Assembly (NCBI RefSeq): GCF_000241265.1
Contig: NZ_BAEE01000008.1
Coordinates: forward strand, 1 to 52,768
DNA length: 52,768 bases
Source of the DNA: Gordonia araii NBRC 100433
GTDB lineage: Bacteria > Actinomycetota > Actinomycetes > Mycobacteriales > Mycobacteriaceae
Reading direction: 5' to 3'
How positions within the stretch are numbered: the first letter of the stretch is position 1; each line of letters starts with the position of its first letter. Below the pieces are notes generated by a model. It did not search any database and was not told the origin of the DNA. It was given only the letters and a program-made list of their open reading frames with translations. A program made the translations under genes and the position numbers. Below, in pieces: positions 25,196 to 36,413 of this stretch.

Positions 25196-27237
25196 CCACA
25201 GAACTCAATCCCACGACGCTGCCGTCCACGGGAGCGCAGCCGGTGCCGATCGGCATGCCCGGCCACGTCACCACCGAGCCGCACCCGACGATCACCTTCG
25301 ACGGCCCGGCCGACTACCCCGCCGAGGTCGCCGCGGCCCTCGCAGCCGACGCCGCGCCGATCATCGCCCGCTACCCGCAGGCCCGCTCGGCGCTGCTGCC
25401 GCTGCTGCACCTCGTGCAATCCCACGACGGTTACCTGACGAAAGCCGGAATCGGTTTCTGCGCCGCGCAACTGGACTTGAGCCGGGCACAGGTCGCCGCC
25501 GTAGCGACCTTCTACTCGATGTACCGGCGCCAGCCGACCGGGGAGTACCTCGTCGGCGTCTGCACCAACACCACGTGCGCGGTGATGGGCGGCGACGAGA
25601 TCCTCGCGACGCTGTCCGATCATCTCGGCATCAAGCCGGGCGAGACCACCGCCGACGGCCGCATCACGCTCGAACACGTCGAGTGCAACGCGGCCTGCGA
25701 TTACGCGCCGGTCGTCATGGTCAACTGGGAGTTCTTCGACGACCAGTCGCCGGAAAGCACGGTCGAACTGGTCGACGACCTGCGGGCCGGGGTCGACGTG
25801 TCCCCCAGCCGTGGCACCCCCACGCTGTGTTCCTTCCAGAAGGTGTCCCGGCTGCTCGCCGGCGTCGAGAGCGAGAAGAACGGATCGGATGCCGACGGCG
25901 GGTTCACCCTCGGCGAGCGCACGGCCGAAGCCGCGGCACCGCCGATCTTGAGCCTGGGCTGGGACGAACCCGGATCGTGGACGCTGGCCAGTTATCGCGA
26001 GCGCAACGGCTATCACGGACTGCGCGAGGCACTGAACCTCCCGCCCGACGAGGTCATCGAGATCGTGAAATCCTCCGGGCTGCGCGGTCGCGGCGGAGCG
26101 GGCTTCCCCGTCGGCATGAAATGGTCGTTCATCCCGCAGGAGACCGGGCCCGACGCCAAACCGCACTATCTCGTGGTCAACGCCGACGAGTCCGAACCCG
26201 GCACCTGCAAGGACATGCCGCTCATGCTCGCGTCGCCGCACATGCTGATCGAGGGCATGATCATCGCGAGTTACGCGATCCGCGCCCACCGCGCGTTCAT
26301 CTACGTGCGCGGCGAGGTGGCCTCGGTCATCGCGCGTCTGCGCGAAGCGGTCGACGAGGCGTATCGCGCGGGTCTGCTCGGCACCGACATCCTCGGTTCC
26401 GGCTACGACCTCGACATCGTCGTCCACGCCGGTGCGGGCGCCTACATCTGCGGCGAGGAAACCGCGCTGCTCGATTCACTCGAGGGCCGCCGCGGACAGC
26501 CCCGGCTGCGCCCGCCGTTCCCCGCCGTCGCCGGGTTGTACGCGAGCCCGACGGTCGTGAACAACGTCGAATCGATCGCGAGCGTGCCGGCCATCCTGCG
26601 CAACAGCGCCGACTGGTACCGCCAGATGGGTACCGAGAAATCCGCAGGTTCGACGCTGTACTCGCTGTCCGGGCACGTCGCCAAACCCGGCCAATACGAG
26701 GCGCCGCTGGGCATCACGCTGCGCGAACTCCTCGAGGTTGCCGGCGGGATGCGCGAAGGCCACCGCCTCAAGTTCTGGACGCCGGGCGGCTCGTCGACGC
26801 CGCTGTTCACCGCCGATCACCTCGACGTCCCACTCGACTACGAGGGCGTGGCCGAAGCGGGGTCGATGCTGGGGACCAAAGCTCTGCAACTCTTCGACGA
26901 GACGACCTGCGTGGTGCGGGCGGTGCTGCGCTGGAGCGAGTTCTACGAACACGAGTCCTGCGGCAAGTGCACCCCGTGCCGCGAGGGCACCTATTGGCTG
27001 GTGCAGATGATGGCGCGACTCGAAGCCGGCCAGGGTCGGCCCGGCGACCTGGAGAAGCTGCTCGACATCACCGACAGCATTGTCGGGAAGGCTTTCTGCG
27101 CCCTCGGCGACGCGGCCGGGGCGCCGATCACCTCGTCGATCGCCCTGTTCCGGGAGGAATACCTCGAACACGCCCGGCTGGGCCACTGTCCGTTCGACCC
27201 CGCCGAATCAGTCACGTACGGGAGGCCGGGCCGATGA
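25192..27237 (+). CDS. nuoE-nuoF: NuoE-NuoF fusion: NADH-binding subunits E and F in one ORF
   Basis: 681 aa in one frame with no stop between the parts. Residues 1 to about 215 are NuoE: the 2Fe-2S ligands are CTNTTC and ECNAAC. Residues about 255-681 are Nuo[17 protein letters not shown] (FMN/NADH), [19 protein letters not shown], and the N3 4Fe-4S ligands ESCGKCTPC with a distal AFCALGD. The linker (about 216-255) has no ATG or GTG in frame; only a TTG at 25967 could start a separate NuoF. The same E+F architecture is known in HoxF of NAD-reducing hydrogenases. The fused protein would accept NADH electrons for complex I. Confidence 0.9.
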   Translation: MTTELNPTTLPSTGAQPVPIGMPGHVTTEPHPTITFDGPADYPAEVAAALAADAAPIIARYPQARSALLPLLHLVQSHDGYLTKAGIGFCAAQLDLSRAQVAAVATFYSMYRRQPTGEYLVGVCTNTTCAVMGGDEILATLSDHLGIKPGETTADGRITLEHVECNAACDYAPVVMVNWEFFDDQSPESTVELVDDLRAGVDVSPSRGTPTLCSFQKVSRLLAGVESEKNGSDADGGFTLGERTAEAAAPPILSLGWDEPGSWTLASYRERNGYHGLREALNLPPDEVIEIVKSSGLRGRGGAGFPVGMKWSFIPQETGPDAKPHYLVVNADESEPGTCKDMPLMLASPHMLIEGMIIASYAIRAHRAFIYVRGEVASVIARLREAVDEAYRAGLLGTDILGSGYDLDIVVHAGAGAYICGEETALLDSLEGRRGQPRLRPPFPAVAGLYASPTVVNNVESIASVPAILRNSADWYRQMGTEKSAGSTLYSLSGHVAKPGQYEAPLGITLRELLEVAGGMREGHRLKFWTPGGSSTPLFTADHLDVPLDYEGVAEAGSMLGTKALQLFDETTCVVRAVLRWSEFYEHESCGKCTPCREGTYWLVQMMARLEAGQGRPGDLEKLLDITDSIVGKAFCALGDAAGAPITSSIALFREEYLEHARLGHCPFDPAESVTYGRPGR

Positions 27238-27542
27238 CCAGTTGGCATCTCACCTCGCGGGGTCTCGATACACCGACGTCGCAAGCTCCGTCGGCACTCG
27301 ACCACCGAGGGGTGCGCGTGGGGCCTTGGGTGGTCGAGTGCCCGACGAGGCGCCAGCCGAGACGGGCGTATCGAGACCACGCAACAATCCCCCGCCAACT
27401 CGCCCACACCCACCCAAGGCACAGCACACCCCTCTCGGTGGTCGAGTGCCCGACGAGGCGCCAGCCGAGACGGGCGTATCGAGACCACGCAACGCTCCCA
27501 TGCCGACCCACCCACCCGGCCAGCTCAGGAGGCGACCGATGA
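27234..27542 (+). CDS. Repeat-derived 102-codon ORF linking nuoF and nuoG
   Basis: An ATG overlaps the nuoF stop (ATGA), the frame is open for 102 codons, and its TGA overlaps the nuoG ATG (ATGA). The content is almost wholly repeat: two copies of a 56-bp element 108 bases (36 codons) apart give [19 protein letters not shown] twice, plus an inverted third copy. The peptide is Arg/Pro-rich with no recognisable fold. It may simply keep ribosomes coupled from nuoF to nuoG after repeat insertion, or may not be made. Other frames are also open here, so coding status is doubtful. Confidence 0.35.
   Translation: MTSWHLTSRGLDTPTSQAPSALDHRGVRVGPWVVECPTRRQPRRAYRDHATIPRQLAHTHPRHSTPLSVVECPTRRQPRRAYRDHATLPCRPTHPASSGGDR
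27261..27493. repeat. Three copies of a dispersed REP-like element between nuoF and nuoG
   Basis: Two identical 56-bp direct copies (27330-27385 and 27438-27493) begin GTGGTCGAGTGCCC and end GTATCGAGACCACGCAAC. An inverted, diverged copy lies at 27261-27306 (GGTCTCGATACACCGACG ... CACTCGACCACC). Each is an imperfect palindrome with GTGGTC/GACCAC ends. A further copy occurs at 38236-38284. This explains the roughly 300 bases of unusual DNA between two genes that are otherwise expected to overlap. Confidence 0.85.
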
Positions 27543-29908
27543 CGACGGTCGAGACGAACCTGGTGACGCTCACGATCGACGGACAGTCGATCACCGTGCC
27601 GAAGGGCACGCTGGTGATCCGGGCCGCCGAAATGCTGGGCATCGAGATCCCCCGTTTCTGCGACCACCCGCTGCTCGACCCGGTCGGGGCGTGCCGGCAA
27701 TGCCTGGTCGACGTCGAAGGACAACGGAAACCTCTCGCCTCGTGCACGACCGTCGTCGCCGACGACATGGTGGTGCGCACCCAGGCCACGTCCCCCGACG
27801 CCGCCCGCGCCCAGCACGGCGTCATGGAGTTGCTGCTCATCAACCATCCGCTGGACTGCCCGACCTGCGACAAGGGCGGCGAATGCCCGCTGCAGAACCA
27901 GGCGATGACCTCCGGCAGCCCGGACTCCCGCTTCGACGGCGACAAGCGGCGCTTCACCAAGCCGGTGAGCCTTTCGGCCGAGGTGCTCCTGGACCGGGAG
28001 CGGTGCGTCCTGTGCGCGCGGTGCACCCGCTTCGCCTCCGAGATCGCCGGCGACCCGCTCATCGATCTGTCCGATCGCGGGGCCCTGCAGCAGGTCAGCA
28101 TCTACGAGGACGACCCGTTCGACTCGTACTTCTCCGGCAACACGGTCCAGATCTGCCCGGTCGGGGCGCTCACCAACTCGACGTACCGATTCCGCGCCCG
28201 TCCCTTCGACCTCGCGTCGACGCCGAGCGTGTGCGAGCACTGCGCCGGCGGTTGCGCGCAGCGCACCGACGAGCGGCGCGGCAAGGTACTGCGACGACTC
28301 GCCGGTGATGCCCCGCAGGTCAACGAGGAGTGGAACTGCGACAAGGGCCGCTGGGCCTTCGCCTACGCCGACCTGCCCGACCGGTTGACCTCACCGCTCG
28401 TCCGAGGCGACGACGGTGAACTCCACCCGGCGTCGTGGCCGCACGCGATCGCGGTTGCCGCCGCCGGTCTCACCGCCGGGCGCACCGGGGTGCTGGTCGG
28501 CGGGCGCGCCACCGTCGAAGACGCCTACGCCTACGGCAAATTCGCCCGGACGGTGCTGGGCACCAACGACATCGACTTCAGGTCGCGGGCCGCCAGCGAC
28601 GAGGAGGCGGACTTCCTCGCGCACCAGGTCGCGGGTGCGGGGATTCCCGTGGCCTACACCGACCTGGAGTCGGCTCCGATCGTCGTCCTCGCCGGTCTCG
28701 AACCCGAGGAAGAATCGCCGATGATCTTCCTGCGGCTGCGCAAGGCGGCGCGAGCGGGCACGACCGCCGTGTACTCGCTCGCTCCGTGGGCCACGCGCGG
28801 CCTGACGAAGCTGGGCGGCACCCGGATCGAGTGCGTCCCCGGCGCCGAAGCCGCGGTGCTCGCCGAGTCACAGACCCAGGAGCTGCTCGCCACCCCGGGC
28901 GCGATCCTGCTGGTGGGCGAACGGCTCGCGCTGAGTCCGGGTGCGCTCACCGTCGCGTCCACCGTGACCGAGCGCACCGGCGCGCGCCTGGCGTGGGTGC
29001 CCCGCCGTGCCGGGGAACGAGGGGCCGCCGATGTGGGGGCCCTGCCCAATCTGCTCCCCGGCGGTCGGCCGGTCACCGACCCGCAGGCGCGCGACGAGAT
29101 CACCGCGGCGTGGGGAACCGAGCCGCCCGAGCAGCCCGGCCTCGCGACGCCGGCCATCATCGACGCGGCCGCGCGCGAACGACTGCACGGGCTACTCGTC
29201 GGCGGCGTGGAGATCGAAGACCTGCCCGATGTCGAGACGGCCCGCGCCGCGCTGAACGCGGCCTCGTTCGTGGTCAGTCTGGAGCAGCGGCCGAGCACGG
29301 TCACCGAGTACGCGGATGTCGTGTTCCCGGTGGCCGCGGTGGCCGAGAAGCCGGGCACCTTCGTCGACTGGGAAGGCCGCCCGCGCGCGTTCGAGCCATC
29401 CGTCGACACGCGCGGCCGGTTGTCCGATCATCGAGTCCTCGACGCGCTGGCCGCCGAAGCCGGCTTCGACCTCGGGTGCGGCACCGTCGACGACGTCCAC
29501 GCCGAACTGCAGCGGATGGGTGCGTGGTCGGGCAAGCGCGCCGACCTCCCGCCCGCGCCCAGTCCCGCGCCGGTCGTCCCCAACACCGGCCACGCGATCC
29601 TCGCCAGTTGGCGCCTGCTGCTGGACTGCGGGCGCATGCAGGACGGCGAGCCGAACCTCGCGGCCACGGCGCGCGCCGCCGTCGCACGGCTCTCGCCGAC
29701 GACCGCGGCCCAGGCCGGGGTTGGCGACGGCGACATGCTGACCGTCACCGGCAAATCGGGAGCGGTGACGTTGCCGCTCGTCGTCACCGACATGCCCGAC
29801 GGCACGGTGTGGCTGCCGATGAATTCGACGGGCTCGCGCATCTACCCGCAGCTGGGGACGGCGCCGGGCGACGTGGTCGCCCTGGCCGGAGCGGAGAGTG
29901 CCCAATGA
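27539..29908 (+). CDS. nuoG: NADH-quinone oxidoreductase subunit G
   Basis: 789 aa from the ATG with AGGAGG 6 bases upstream. The cluster ligands are visible in order: 2Fe-2[16 protein letters not shown]...ASC; N5 [15 protein letters not shown]4 CVLCARC...CPVGAL; and the extra N7 set CEHCAGGC...NCDKG, which many organisms lack. The rest is a degenerate molybdopterin-oxidoreductase fold without a cofactor site. The open frame extends upstream into the repeats, but the strong ribosome site fixes the start. It overlaps nuoH by 4 bases. Confidence 0.96.
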   Translation: MTTVETNLVTLTIDGQSITVPKGTLVIRAAEMLGIEIPRFCDHPLLDPVGACRQCLVDVEGQRKPLASCTTVVADDMVVRTQATSPDAARAQHGVMELLLINHPLDCPTCDKGGECPLQNQAMTSGSPDSRFDGDKRRFTKPVSLSAEVLLDRERCVLCARCTRFASEIAGDPLIDLSDRGALQQVSIYEDDPFDSYFSGNTVQICPVGALTNSTYRFRARPFDLASTPSVCEHCAGGCAQRTDERRGKVLRRLAGDAPQVNEEWNCDKGRWAFAYADLPDRLTSPLVRGDDGELHPASWPHAIAVAAAGLTAGRTGVLVGGRATVEDAYAYGKFARTVLGTNDIDFRSRAASDEEADFLAHQVAGAGIPVAYTDLESAPIVVLAGLEPEEESPMIFLRLRKAARAGTTAVYSLAPWATRGLTKLGGTRIECVPGAEAAVLAESQTQELLATPGAILLVGERLALSPGALTVASTVTERTGARLAWVPRRAGERGAADVGALPNLLPGGRPVTDPQARDEITAAWGTEPPEQPGLATPAIIDAAARERLHGLLVGGVEIEDLPDVETARAALNAASFVVSLEQRPSTVTEYADVVFPVAAVAEKPGTFVDWEGRPRAFEPSVDTRGRLSDHRVLDALAAEAGFDLGCGTVDDVHAELQRMGAWSGKRADLPPAPSPAPVVPNTGHAILASWRLLLDCGRMQDGEPNLAATARAAVARLSPTTAAQAGVGDGDMLTVTGKSGAVTLPLVVTDMPDGTVWLPMNSTGSRIYPQLGTAPGDVVALAGAESAQ

Positions 29909-31167
29909 TCGACTTCCCGACGCTGGACTCGTTCGGTACCGATCCGTGGTGGCTGGTCGCGGTGAAGGCGGTCGCGATCTTCGCGTTCCTCGTCCTCACC
30001 GTGCTGGTGGCGATCCTCGCCGAGCGCAAGATCATGGCGCGGATGCAGCGACGGCTCGGCCCCAACCGTGTCGGCTGGCACGGTGTTCTGCAAAGCCTGG
30101 CCGACGGCGTGAAGCTCGCCCTCAAGGAAGGGCTGACGCCCGCCGGCGTCGACAAGCCGATCTACCTGTTGGCACCGATCATCGCGGTCATCCCGGCGAT
30201 CACCGCGTTCGCCGTCATCCCGTTCGGCCCGTCGGTATCGGTCTTCGGTCACCACACTCCGCTCCAGCTCACCGACCTTCCGGTCGCGGTGCTCTACATC
30301 CTCGCGATCACCTCGATCGGCGTGTACGGGATCGTGCTCGCGGGCTGGTCGTCGGGAAGCACCTACCCCCTACTGGGCGGCTTGCGCTCCACCGCCCAGG
30401 TGATCTCCTACGAGATCGCGATGGGTTTGTGCTTCGCCGCCGTGTTCCTGCTCTCGACGACCATGTCGACCTCGGAGATCATCGGCAGCCAGCACCGGCA
30501 CTGGTTCATCCTTCTCGTGTTGCCGTCGTTCCTCATCTACGCGATCTCGATGGTCGGCGAGACCAACCGCGCCCCCTTCGACCTCCCCGAAGCCGAAGGC
30601 GAGCTGGTCGGCGGCTTCCACACCGAGTACTCGTCGCTGAAGTTCGCCATGTTCATGCTCGCCGAGTACATCAACATGACGACCGTCGCCGCGCTCGCCA
30701 CCACCCTGTTCCTCGGCGGCTGGATGGCCCCGTGGCCGCTGAGCCTGATCCCCGGCGCCAACTCGGGCTGGCTGCCCGTGCTGTGGTTCGTGGCCAAGGT
30801 GTGGGTGTTCCTGTTCATCTTCATCTGGTTGCGCACGACGCTGCCGCGCCTGCGCTACGACCAGTTCATGGGCCTGGGCTGGCGCGTGCTGATCCCCGCT
30901 TCCCTGGCCTGGGTGATGGTGGTGGCGTTGATCCGCGCCGCGACGATGAACTCCTCGGATACGACGCGCACGCTGATCCTCGTCGTGGCCGGGGTGGTGG
31001 CGACCGCTGCCCTGCTGGCCGGGATCGTGCGGGCGATGCGACCGCCTGCCGAACCCGAACGCGCGCCGGCGGCGACCGCGGCCGTCGGCACCGTCTACCC
31101 GGTGCCGCCGCTGCCCGCGGCCCGTCCGGCGGCGGCCACACCTGTCCCGGAGGTGACCAATGCCTGA
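29905..31167 (+). CDS. nuoH: NADH-quinone oxidoreductase subunit H
   Basis: 420 aa, about eight TM helices. The conserved loops [33 protein letters not shown] and the quinone-site [28 protein letters not shown] are intact. The C-terminal 50 residues are an Ala/Pro-rich cytoplasmic tail ([13 protein letters not shown]...) beyond the usual end. The 3' end overlaps nuoI by 8 bases. Confidence 0.96.
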   Translation: MIDFPTLDSFGTDPWWLVAVKAVAIFAFLVLTVLVAILAERKIMARMQRRLGPNRVGWHGVLQSLADGVKLALKEGLTPAGVDKPIYLLAPIIAVIPAITAFAVIPFGPSVSVFGHHTPLQLTDLPVAVLYILAITSIGVYGIVLAGWSSGSTYPLLGGLRSTAQVISYEIAMGLCFAAVFLLSTTMSTSEIIGSQHRHWFILLVLPSFLIYAISMVGETNRAPFDLPEAEGELVGGFHTEYSSLKFAMFMLAEYINMTTVAALATTLFLGGWMAPWPLSLIPGANSGWLPVLWFVAKVWVFLFIFIWLRTTLPRLRYDQFMGLGWRVLIPASLAWVMVVALIRAATMNSSDTTRTLILVVAGVVATAALLAGIVRAMRPPAEPERAPAATAAVGTVYPVPPLPAARPAAATPVPEVTNA

Positions 31168-31753
31168 TTTCGGTAAGCCCATCGCCGGCTTCGGCGTGAT
31201 GCTCGGCGGCATGTTCCGCGAACCCATCACCGAGCAGTACCCGGAGGAGAAGGCGCCGGTCGCCCCGCGCTACCACGGCCGTCATCAGCTGAATCGCTAC
31301 GACGACGGGCTGGAGAAGTGCATCGGCTGCGAGCTGTGCGCGTGGGCCTGCCCCGCCGACGCGATATTCGTCGAGGGCGCCCCCAACACCGACGAGGAGC
31401 GCTACTCCCCCGGCGAGCGCTACGGGCGCGTCTACCAGATCAACTACCTGCGCTGCATCGGCTGCGGACTGTGCATCGAGGCCTGCCCGACGCGGGCGCT
31501 GACCATGACCAACGAGTACGAACTCGCCGACGACAACCGCGCCGACCTGATCTACGAGAAGGACCGCCTGCTCGCGCCGCCGCCGCCCGGGGCGGAGCCG
31601 ACGCCGCAGCACAAACCCGCGCGGGCCGTCGACTACTACCTCGCGCAGGCCGGTCGAGCTGGCGAGGGGGATGTGCCCGGTCGAGCTGGCGAGGGGGATG
31701 TACCCGGTCGAGCTCGCGAGGGGGCCGAGGAGTCTTCGGAGACGCCGCGATGA
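31160..31753 (+). CDS. nuoI: NADH-quinone oxidoreductase subunit I with repeat-derived tail
   Basis: 197 aa. Two 4Fe-4S ferredoxin motifs, [12 protein letters not shown] and [12 protein letters not shown], bind clusters N6a and N6b. The core ends near residue 160 (VDYYLAQA). The last 33 residues come from a 27-bp tandem repeat and read GRAGEGDVP twice, then GRAREGAEE. The TGA overlaps nuoJ's ATG, so the repeat expansion kept the frame and the coupling. The tail is probably disordered. Confidence 0.95.
   Translation: MPDFGKPIAGFGVMLGGMFREPITEQYPEEKAPVAPRYHGRHQLNRYDDGLEKCIGCELCAWACPADAIFVEGAPNTDEERYSPGERYGRVYQINYLRCIGCGLCIEACPTRALTMTNEYELADDNRADLIYEKDRLLAPPPPGAEPTPQHKPARAVDYYLAQAGRAGEGDVPGRAGEGDVPGRAREGAEESSETPR
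31650..31726 (+). repeat. 27-bp tandem repeat inside the 3' end of nuoI
   Basis: Two nearly identical 27-bp units, CCGGTCGAGCTGGCGAGGGG plus GATGTGC or GATGTAC, and a third partial unit with CTCGCG instead of CTGGCG. The unit length is a multiple of three, so copy number can change without breaking nuoI. The sequence family differs from the GTGGTCGAG element, though both contain GGTCGAG. Confidence 0.88.
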
Positions 31754-32556
31754 CCGCGGCGCTCAGTGCGACGAGCATCGGTCTCGCCGCAGAGTTGACC
31801 CATACCTCCTCCGGTGAGGCGGTCCAGTTTTGGGTGCTCGCCGTCGTCGTGGTGCTCGGCGCACTGGGTGTGGTCTGCTCCCCGAAGGCCGTGTATTCGG
31901 CGCTGTTCCTCGCGATGACGATGCTGATTCTCGCCGTGTTCTACATCGCCCAGGGCGCGCTGTTCCTTGGGGTGGTGCAGGTGGTGGTCTACACCGGTGC
32001 GGTGATGATGCTGTTCCTGTTCGTCATCATGCTGATCGGGGTCGACTCGGCCGACTCGCTGGTCGAGACGATTCGCGGACAGCGCTTCGCCGCCGTCACC
32101 CTCGGCCTCGGCTTCGGGATTCTCCTGGTGGCGGGGATCGCCCACGCCGGTTTGGCCACCTTCGTCGGGTTCGACACCGAGACCGGAGGCAACGAGGCGA
32201 TCGTCGAGTTGGCGCAGTTGATCTTCAGCAAGTACCTGTGGGCCTTCGAACTCACCGGCGCCCTGCTGATCACCGCGACCCTCGGCGCGATGGTTCTCGC
32301 CCATCGGCCGCGGATCACGGCGCGGCCGACGCAACGGGAGTTGTCGATCGCGCGCTTCCGCTCCGACTCCCCTGTACCGCCGACGCCGCTGCCCAGTTCG
32401 GGTGTCTTCGCCCGGCACAACGCGGTCGACGTCCCCGCCCGGCTGCCCGACGGAACGCCGTCGCAGCTGTCGGTGAACAAGACGCTCGGCGGCGGGGCCG
32501 ACGACGGTCGGGGCGAGGACGGCGGCTCCCCGACGATCGAGAGCGAGGACCAGTGA
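31750..32556 (+). CDS. nuoJ: NADH-quinone oxidoreductase subunit J
   Basis: 268 aa. Five TM helices lie in the first 185 residues, with the typical [45 protein letters not shown] region. The last 80 residues form a hydrophilic Gly/Asp/Pro-rich extension that standard NuoJ proteins lack or have shorter (…[16 protein letters not shown]…). The stop overlaps nuoK's GTG by 4 bases. Confidence 0.95.
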   Translation: MTAALSATSIGLAAELTHTSSGEAVQFWVLAVVVVLGALGVVCSPKAVYSALFLAMTMLILAVFYIAQGALFLGVVQVVVYTGAVMMLFLFVIMLIGVDSADSLVETIRGQRFAAVTLGLGFGILLVAGIAHAGLATFVGFDTETGGNEAIVELAQLIFSKYLWAFELTGALLITATLGAMVLAHRPRITARPTQRELSIARFRSDSPVPPTPLPSSGVFARHNAVDVPARLPDGTPSQLSVNKTLGGGADDGRGEDGGSPTIESEDQ

Positions 32557-32852
32557 ACCCGGCCAACTACCTCTACGTCGCCGCACTGCTGTTCACCATC
32601 GGCGTCGCCGGAGTCTTGTTGCGGCGCAACGCGATCGTCGTGTTCATGTGCGTCGAGCTGATGCTCAACGCCGCCAACCTCGCCTTCGTGACCTTCGCCA
32701 GGATGCACGGCACTCTGGACGGACAGGTGATCGCCTTCTTCACCATGGTCGTCGCCGCGGCGGAGGTCGTCGTCGGCCTGGCGATCATCATGACCATCTA
32801 CCGGACCAGACGCTCGGCGTCGGTCGACGACGCGAACCTGCTGGCCCGGTGA
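32553..32852 (+). CDS. nuoK: NADH-quinone oxidoreductase subunit K
   Basis: 99 aa from GTG, three TM helices. The membrane-embedded Glu pair of the family is present (in [14 protein letters not shown] and [12 protein letters not shown]). NuoK is the MrpC-like proton-path subunit. The length is standard. nuoL follows after 7 bases. Confidence 0.96.
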   Translation: MNPANYLYVAALLFTIGVAGVLLRRNAIVVFMCVELMLNAANLAFVTFARMHGTLDGQVIAFFTMVVAAAEVVVGLAIIMTIYRTRRSASVDDANLLAR

Positions 32853-32859
32853 TGCGCCG

Positions 32860-34746
32860 ATGAGCAACACGTCGATCCAGCTACTCGCCCTGGTGCCGGG
32901 ACTGCCCGCGCTCGGTGCCGGCGTCACCCTGTTGGCGGGGCGGCGCAGCGACCGCTGGGGTCATCTCTTCTCGACGGCCACCGTCGCCGCGTCGTTCCTC
33001 CTCACCGCCACGCTGTTCTGGCGCATGCTGCACCGGACCCAGGAAGACCGCCCGATCACCTCGAATCTGTACACCTGGATCCTGGTGGACCGGCTCAGCG
33101 TCGACTTCTCGTTGCGCCTCGACCAGCTGTCGGTGTGTTTCGCGCTCCTGATCACCGGGGTCGGCCTGCTGATCCACATCTATTCGATCGGCTACATGGC
33201 CGAGGACCCCGAGCGGCGCCGCTTCTTCTCCTACCTCAACCTGTTCGTGGCCGCGATGCTCGTCCTGGTCCTCGCCGACAACTACGTGCTGATGTACGCC
33301 GGCTGGGAAGGCGTCGGCCTCGCGTCCTACCTGCTGATCGGGTTCTGGCAGTACAAGCGGTCGGCGGCGACGGCGGCGAAGAAGGCGTTCGTCGTGAACC
33401 GCGTCGGCGACATGGGGTTCGTCGTCGCGCTGATGATCATCTTCGCCAACTTCGGCTCCTTCCGCGTCTCCGACGTGCTAACCGAGACCGCTACCGCCCC
33501 CGAATCCACCCTGACCGCCCTCGGCTTGATGCTGTTGCTCGCGGCGTGTGCGAAGTCGGCACAGGTCCCGCTGCAGTCGTGGCTGGGCGACGCGATGGAG
33601 GGCCCGACACCGGTGTCGGCGCTGATCCACGCCGCGACGATGGTGACCGCCGGCGTCTACCTGATCGTGCGGTCGGGCGCGATCTTCGACCATGCGCCCA
33701 CCGCACAGACCGTCGTCCTCATCGTCGGAGCGGTGACCCTGCTCTTCGGCGCCATCATCGGCTGTGCGAAGGACGACATCAAGAAGGCTCTCGCCGCGTC
33801 GACGATGAGCCAGATCGGCTATATGGTGCTGGCCGCCGGGCTCGGCCCCGCCGGGTACATCTTCGCCATCGCCCACCTGCTGGCCCACGGGTTCTTCAAA
33901 GCCGGACTGTTCCTCGGCTCCGGCGCGGTGATGCACGCGATGAACGACGAGACCGACATGCGACGGTACGGCGGGCTGCGCAAGAAACTGCCCATCACGT
34001 TCGCGACCTTCGGCCTCGCCTACCTCGCGATCATCGGGATCCCGCCGCTGGCCGGATTCTTCACCAAGGACCACATCATCGAGGCGGCGTTCGGCGCCGG
34101 GGGGATTCGCGGCCCCGTTCTGGGGGTCGTGACCGTGCTCGGCGCGGGTCTGACCGCGTTCTACATGACCCGCGTCATGCTGATGACGTTCTACGGCCAG
34201 CCCCGATGGCCCGAGGGCAGTCACCCGCACGAGGCTCCCGCCTCGATGACCGCGCCGATGATCGTGCTGGCCTTCGGGTCGGTCGCCTCCGGCGCGCTAC
34301 TGATGGTCGGCGGCCGGTTCGCGCACTGGCTCTCCCCCGTCACCGGTGAAACCCACCACCACCTGCCCGTTCCGGTGTGGCTGATCAGTCTCGGCGTGCT
34401 GGCCGTCGTCGCACTGGGCATCGCCGTCGCCTGGCGCATGTATCGGGCTTCAGTGCCGCGGACGGCTCCGCAGGGCTCGCCGTTGGCCCGCGCCGCGCGC
34501 GCCGACCTCTACGGCGACCGGTTCAACGAAGCAGCGCTCATGCGGCCGGGCCAAGTCCTCACCGCCGCCCTCCGGACCGTCGAAGACCGCGGGTTCACCG
34601 GAGCCGAGCGGGGAGTGGCGCTGGGCGTCGGCGGCGGATCACAGCTGCTGCGCCGCGCACAGAACGGATACGTGCGCTCCTACGCGCTGACCATCCTCTC
34701 CGGCGCGGTACTCGTCGTCGCGGTGACCCTGGCGGTGGCGCTATGA
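32860..34746 (+). CDS. nuoL: NADH-quinone oxidoreductase subunit L
   Basis: 628 aa, the terminal antiporter-like subunit with about 16 TM helices and the long lateral helix near the C-terminus. Motifs include [19 protein letters not shown] (key Glu), [36 protein letters not shown] and [18 protein letters not shown]. It pumps protons at the distal end of the membrane arm. It overlaps nuoM by 4 bases. Confidence 0.97.
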   Translation: MSNTSIQLLALVPGLPALGAGVTLLAGRRSDRWGHLFSTATVAASFLLTATLFWRMLHRTQEDRPITSNLYTWILVDRLSVDFSLRLDQLSVCFALLITGVGLLIHIYSIGYMAEDPERRRFFSYLNLFVAAMLVLVLADNYVLMYAGWEGVGLASYLLIGFWQYKRSAATAAKKAFVVNRVGDMGFVVALMIIFANFGSFRVSDVLTETATAPESTLTALGLMLLLAACAKSAQVPLQSWLGDAMEGPTPVSALIHAATMVTAGVYLIVRSGAIFDHAPTAQTVVLIVGAVTLLFGAIIGCAKDDIKKALAASTMSQIGYMVLAAGLGPAGYIFAIAHLLAHGFFKAGLFLGSGAVMHAMNDETDMRRYGGLRKKLPITFATFGLAYLAIIGIPPLAGFFTKDHIIEAAFGAGGIRGPVLGVVTVLGAGLTAFYMTRVMLMTFYGQPRWPEGSHPHEAPASMTAPMIVLAFGSVASGALLMVGGRFAHWLSPVTGETHHHLPVPVWLISLGVLAVVALGIAVAWRMYRASVPRTAPQGSPLARAARADLYGDRFNEAALMRPGQVLTAALRTVEDRGFTGAERGVALGVGGGSQLLRRAQNGYVRSYALTILSGAVLVVAVTLAVAL

Positions 34747-36413
34747 CGTCGATTCCCTGGCTGACCGTCCTGTGGCTGCTCCCGGCCGCGGGGGCCATCG
34801 CCGTCGCCCTCTCGCCTGCCGGGTCGCGCCGTCGGTGGCCGCACACGGCGGGATTGGTGATCGCGCTGGCGACACTCGGATGGTCGATCGCGATGACCGT
34901 CGCCTTCAACCCCGGAGGCGCCCGGTTCGACCTGGTCGAGTCGCACCGGTGGATCCCGGCGATCGGCGCCCGCTACGAACTCGGCCTCGACGGCATCGGC
35001 CTGGTCCTCGTCCTGCTGACGACCGCGCTGGTGCCGCTGCTGTTGCTGGCCGGATGGCGCGACACCGACGGCGAGGGGTCCGACCCGCGCATCTACGTCG
35101 CGCTGACCCTCGCCGTCCAGGCGATGGTCCTGCTGAGTTTCGTCGCCACCGACATCCTGCTCTTCTACCTCGTGTTCGAGGCGATGCTCATCCCGATGTA
35201 CTTCCTCATCGGCGGATGGGGGCAGCTCGACAAGGCGGTGCGAGCCCGTGCCGCGCTGAAGTTCCTGCTGTACAACCTGTTCGGCGGTCTCGTCATGCTC
35301 GCCGGGGTCATCGGCCTCTCCGTGCTGACGGTTCGCGCCGACCTCGGCGAGGACGGGCGCGGAACCTTCGGACTGACCGCGATCACCGAGGCGATCGCCG
35401 ACGGCAAGATCGACGTCGGGGGTCCGGCGGGCATCGCCATCTGCGGCGCGTTCCTGTTCGCCTTCGCCGTGAAGGCGCCGGTGTGGCCGGTGCACGCGTG
35501 GCTGCCCGACGCGGCCGTGGCCGGCACCCCGTCGACCGGCGTTCTGATGATGGCCGTGATGGACAAGGTCGGCACCTTCGCGATGCTGCGCTTCGTCGTG
35601 GAGCTGTTCGGCGACACCGCAGCGCGGTTCGCACCGTGGATGTGCGCGCTCGCCGTCGTCAGCATCGTGTACGGACTGATCCTGGCGATCGGGCAGACCG
35701 ACGTCATGCGACTCATCGCCTACACGTCGATCTCGCACTTCGGGTTCATCGTGCTCGGCGTCTTCGCACTGTCGCCGCAGAGCCAGGCCGGCGCCACGCT
35801 GTACATGGTCAACCACGGCATCTCGACGGCCGCACTGTTCCTCGTCGCCGGGTTCTTGACCGGTAGACGCAGCACGCGGCTCATCGCCGACTACTGCGGT
35901 GTGCAGAAGGTCGCCCCGGTGCTTTCGGGAGTGTTCCTCGTCGCGGGCCTGGCCACCCTGTCGCTGCCCGGACTCGCGCCCTTCGTCTCCGAATTCCTCG
36001 TCATGGTCGGCAGTTTCGGGCGCTATCCCGTCGCCGCGGTGGTGGCGACGGTGGCACTCGTCGGATCCGCGGTCTACATCCTGTGGACCTACCAGCGAAT
36101 GATGGGCGGGCCCGCACCCGACGGGGCGACGGGCGGTCCTTCGTCCGACGAGAAGGGCCCGGTCGCCGACCTCGGCGGACGGGAAAGACTCGTACTGTTC
36201 CCCCTGATCGCGGCGTTGCTGATCCTGGGCTTCTGGCCCCGACCGGCGCTCGACCCGATCACGCCCGCGGTCGATCGCACACTCGATTCCGTCACGGTCA
36301 GCGTGCCGCCGCACGCACCCCGCCACCAGGGGCCGGCGCAGGTCGCACCGACGGGTCCGGCACGGACCGAGCATCAACGATCCGAGCACAACGAGCAGGG
36401 AGGCCACCGGTGA
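34743..36413 (+). CDS. nuoM: NADH-quinone oxidoreductase subunit M
   Basis: 556 aa, antiporter-like, about 14 TM helices. The key motifs [19 protein letters not shown] (Glu), [44 protein letters not shown] and [14 protein letters not shown] are present. The C-terminal 60 residues are a hydrophilic Pro/His/Arg-rich tail ([12 protein letters not shown]...), longer than usual. Its stop overlaps nuoN's GTG by 4 bases. Confidence 0.97.
   Translation: MTSIPWLTVLWLLPAAGAIAVALSPAGSRRRWPHTAGLVIALATLGWSIAMTVAFNPGGARFDLVESHRWIPAIGARYELGLDGIGLVLVLLTTALVPLLLLAGWRDTDGEGSDPRIYVALTLAVQAMVLLSFVATDILLFYLVFEAMLIPMYFLIGGWGQLDKAVRARAALKFLLYNLFGGLVMLAGVIGLSVLTVRADLGEDGRGTFGLTAITEAIADGKIDVGGPAGIAICGAFLFAFAVKAPVWPVHAWLPDAAVAGTPSTGVLMMAVMDKVGTFAMLRFVVELFGDTAARFAPWMCALAVVSIVYGLILAIGQTDVMRLIAYTSISHFGFIVLGVFALSPQSQAGATLYMVNHGISTAALFLVAGFLTGRRSTRLIADYCGVQKVAPVLSGVFLVAGLATLSLPGLAPFVSEFLVMVGSFGRYPVAAVVATVALVGSAVYILWTYQRMMGGPAPDGATGGPSSDEKGPVADLGGRERLVLFPLIAALLILGFWPRPALDPITPAVDRTLDSVTVSVPPHAPRHQGPAQVAPTGPARTEHQRSEHNEQGGHR

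Noticed and set aside
25962..25970. Separate nuoF starting at the TTG near 25967
   Set aside because: No stop codon ends nuoE before it and no ribosome site precedes it; the fusion is the simpler reading, although internal initiation cannot be excluded.
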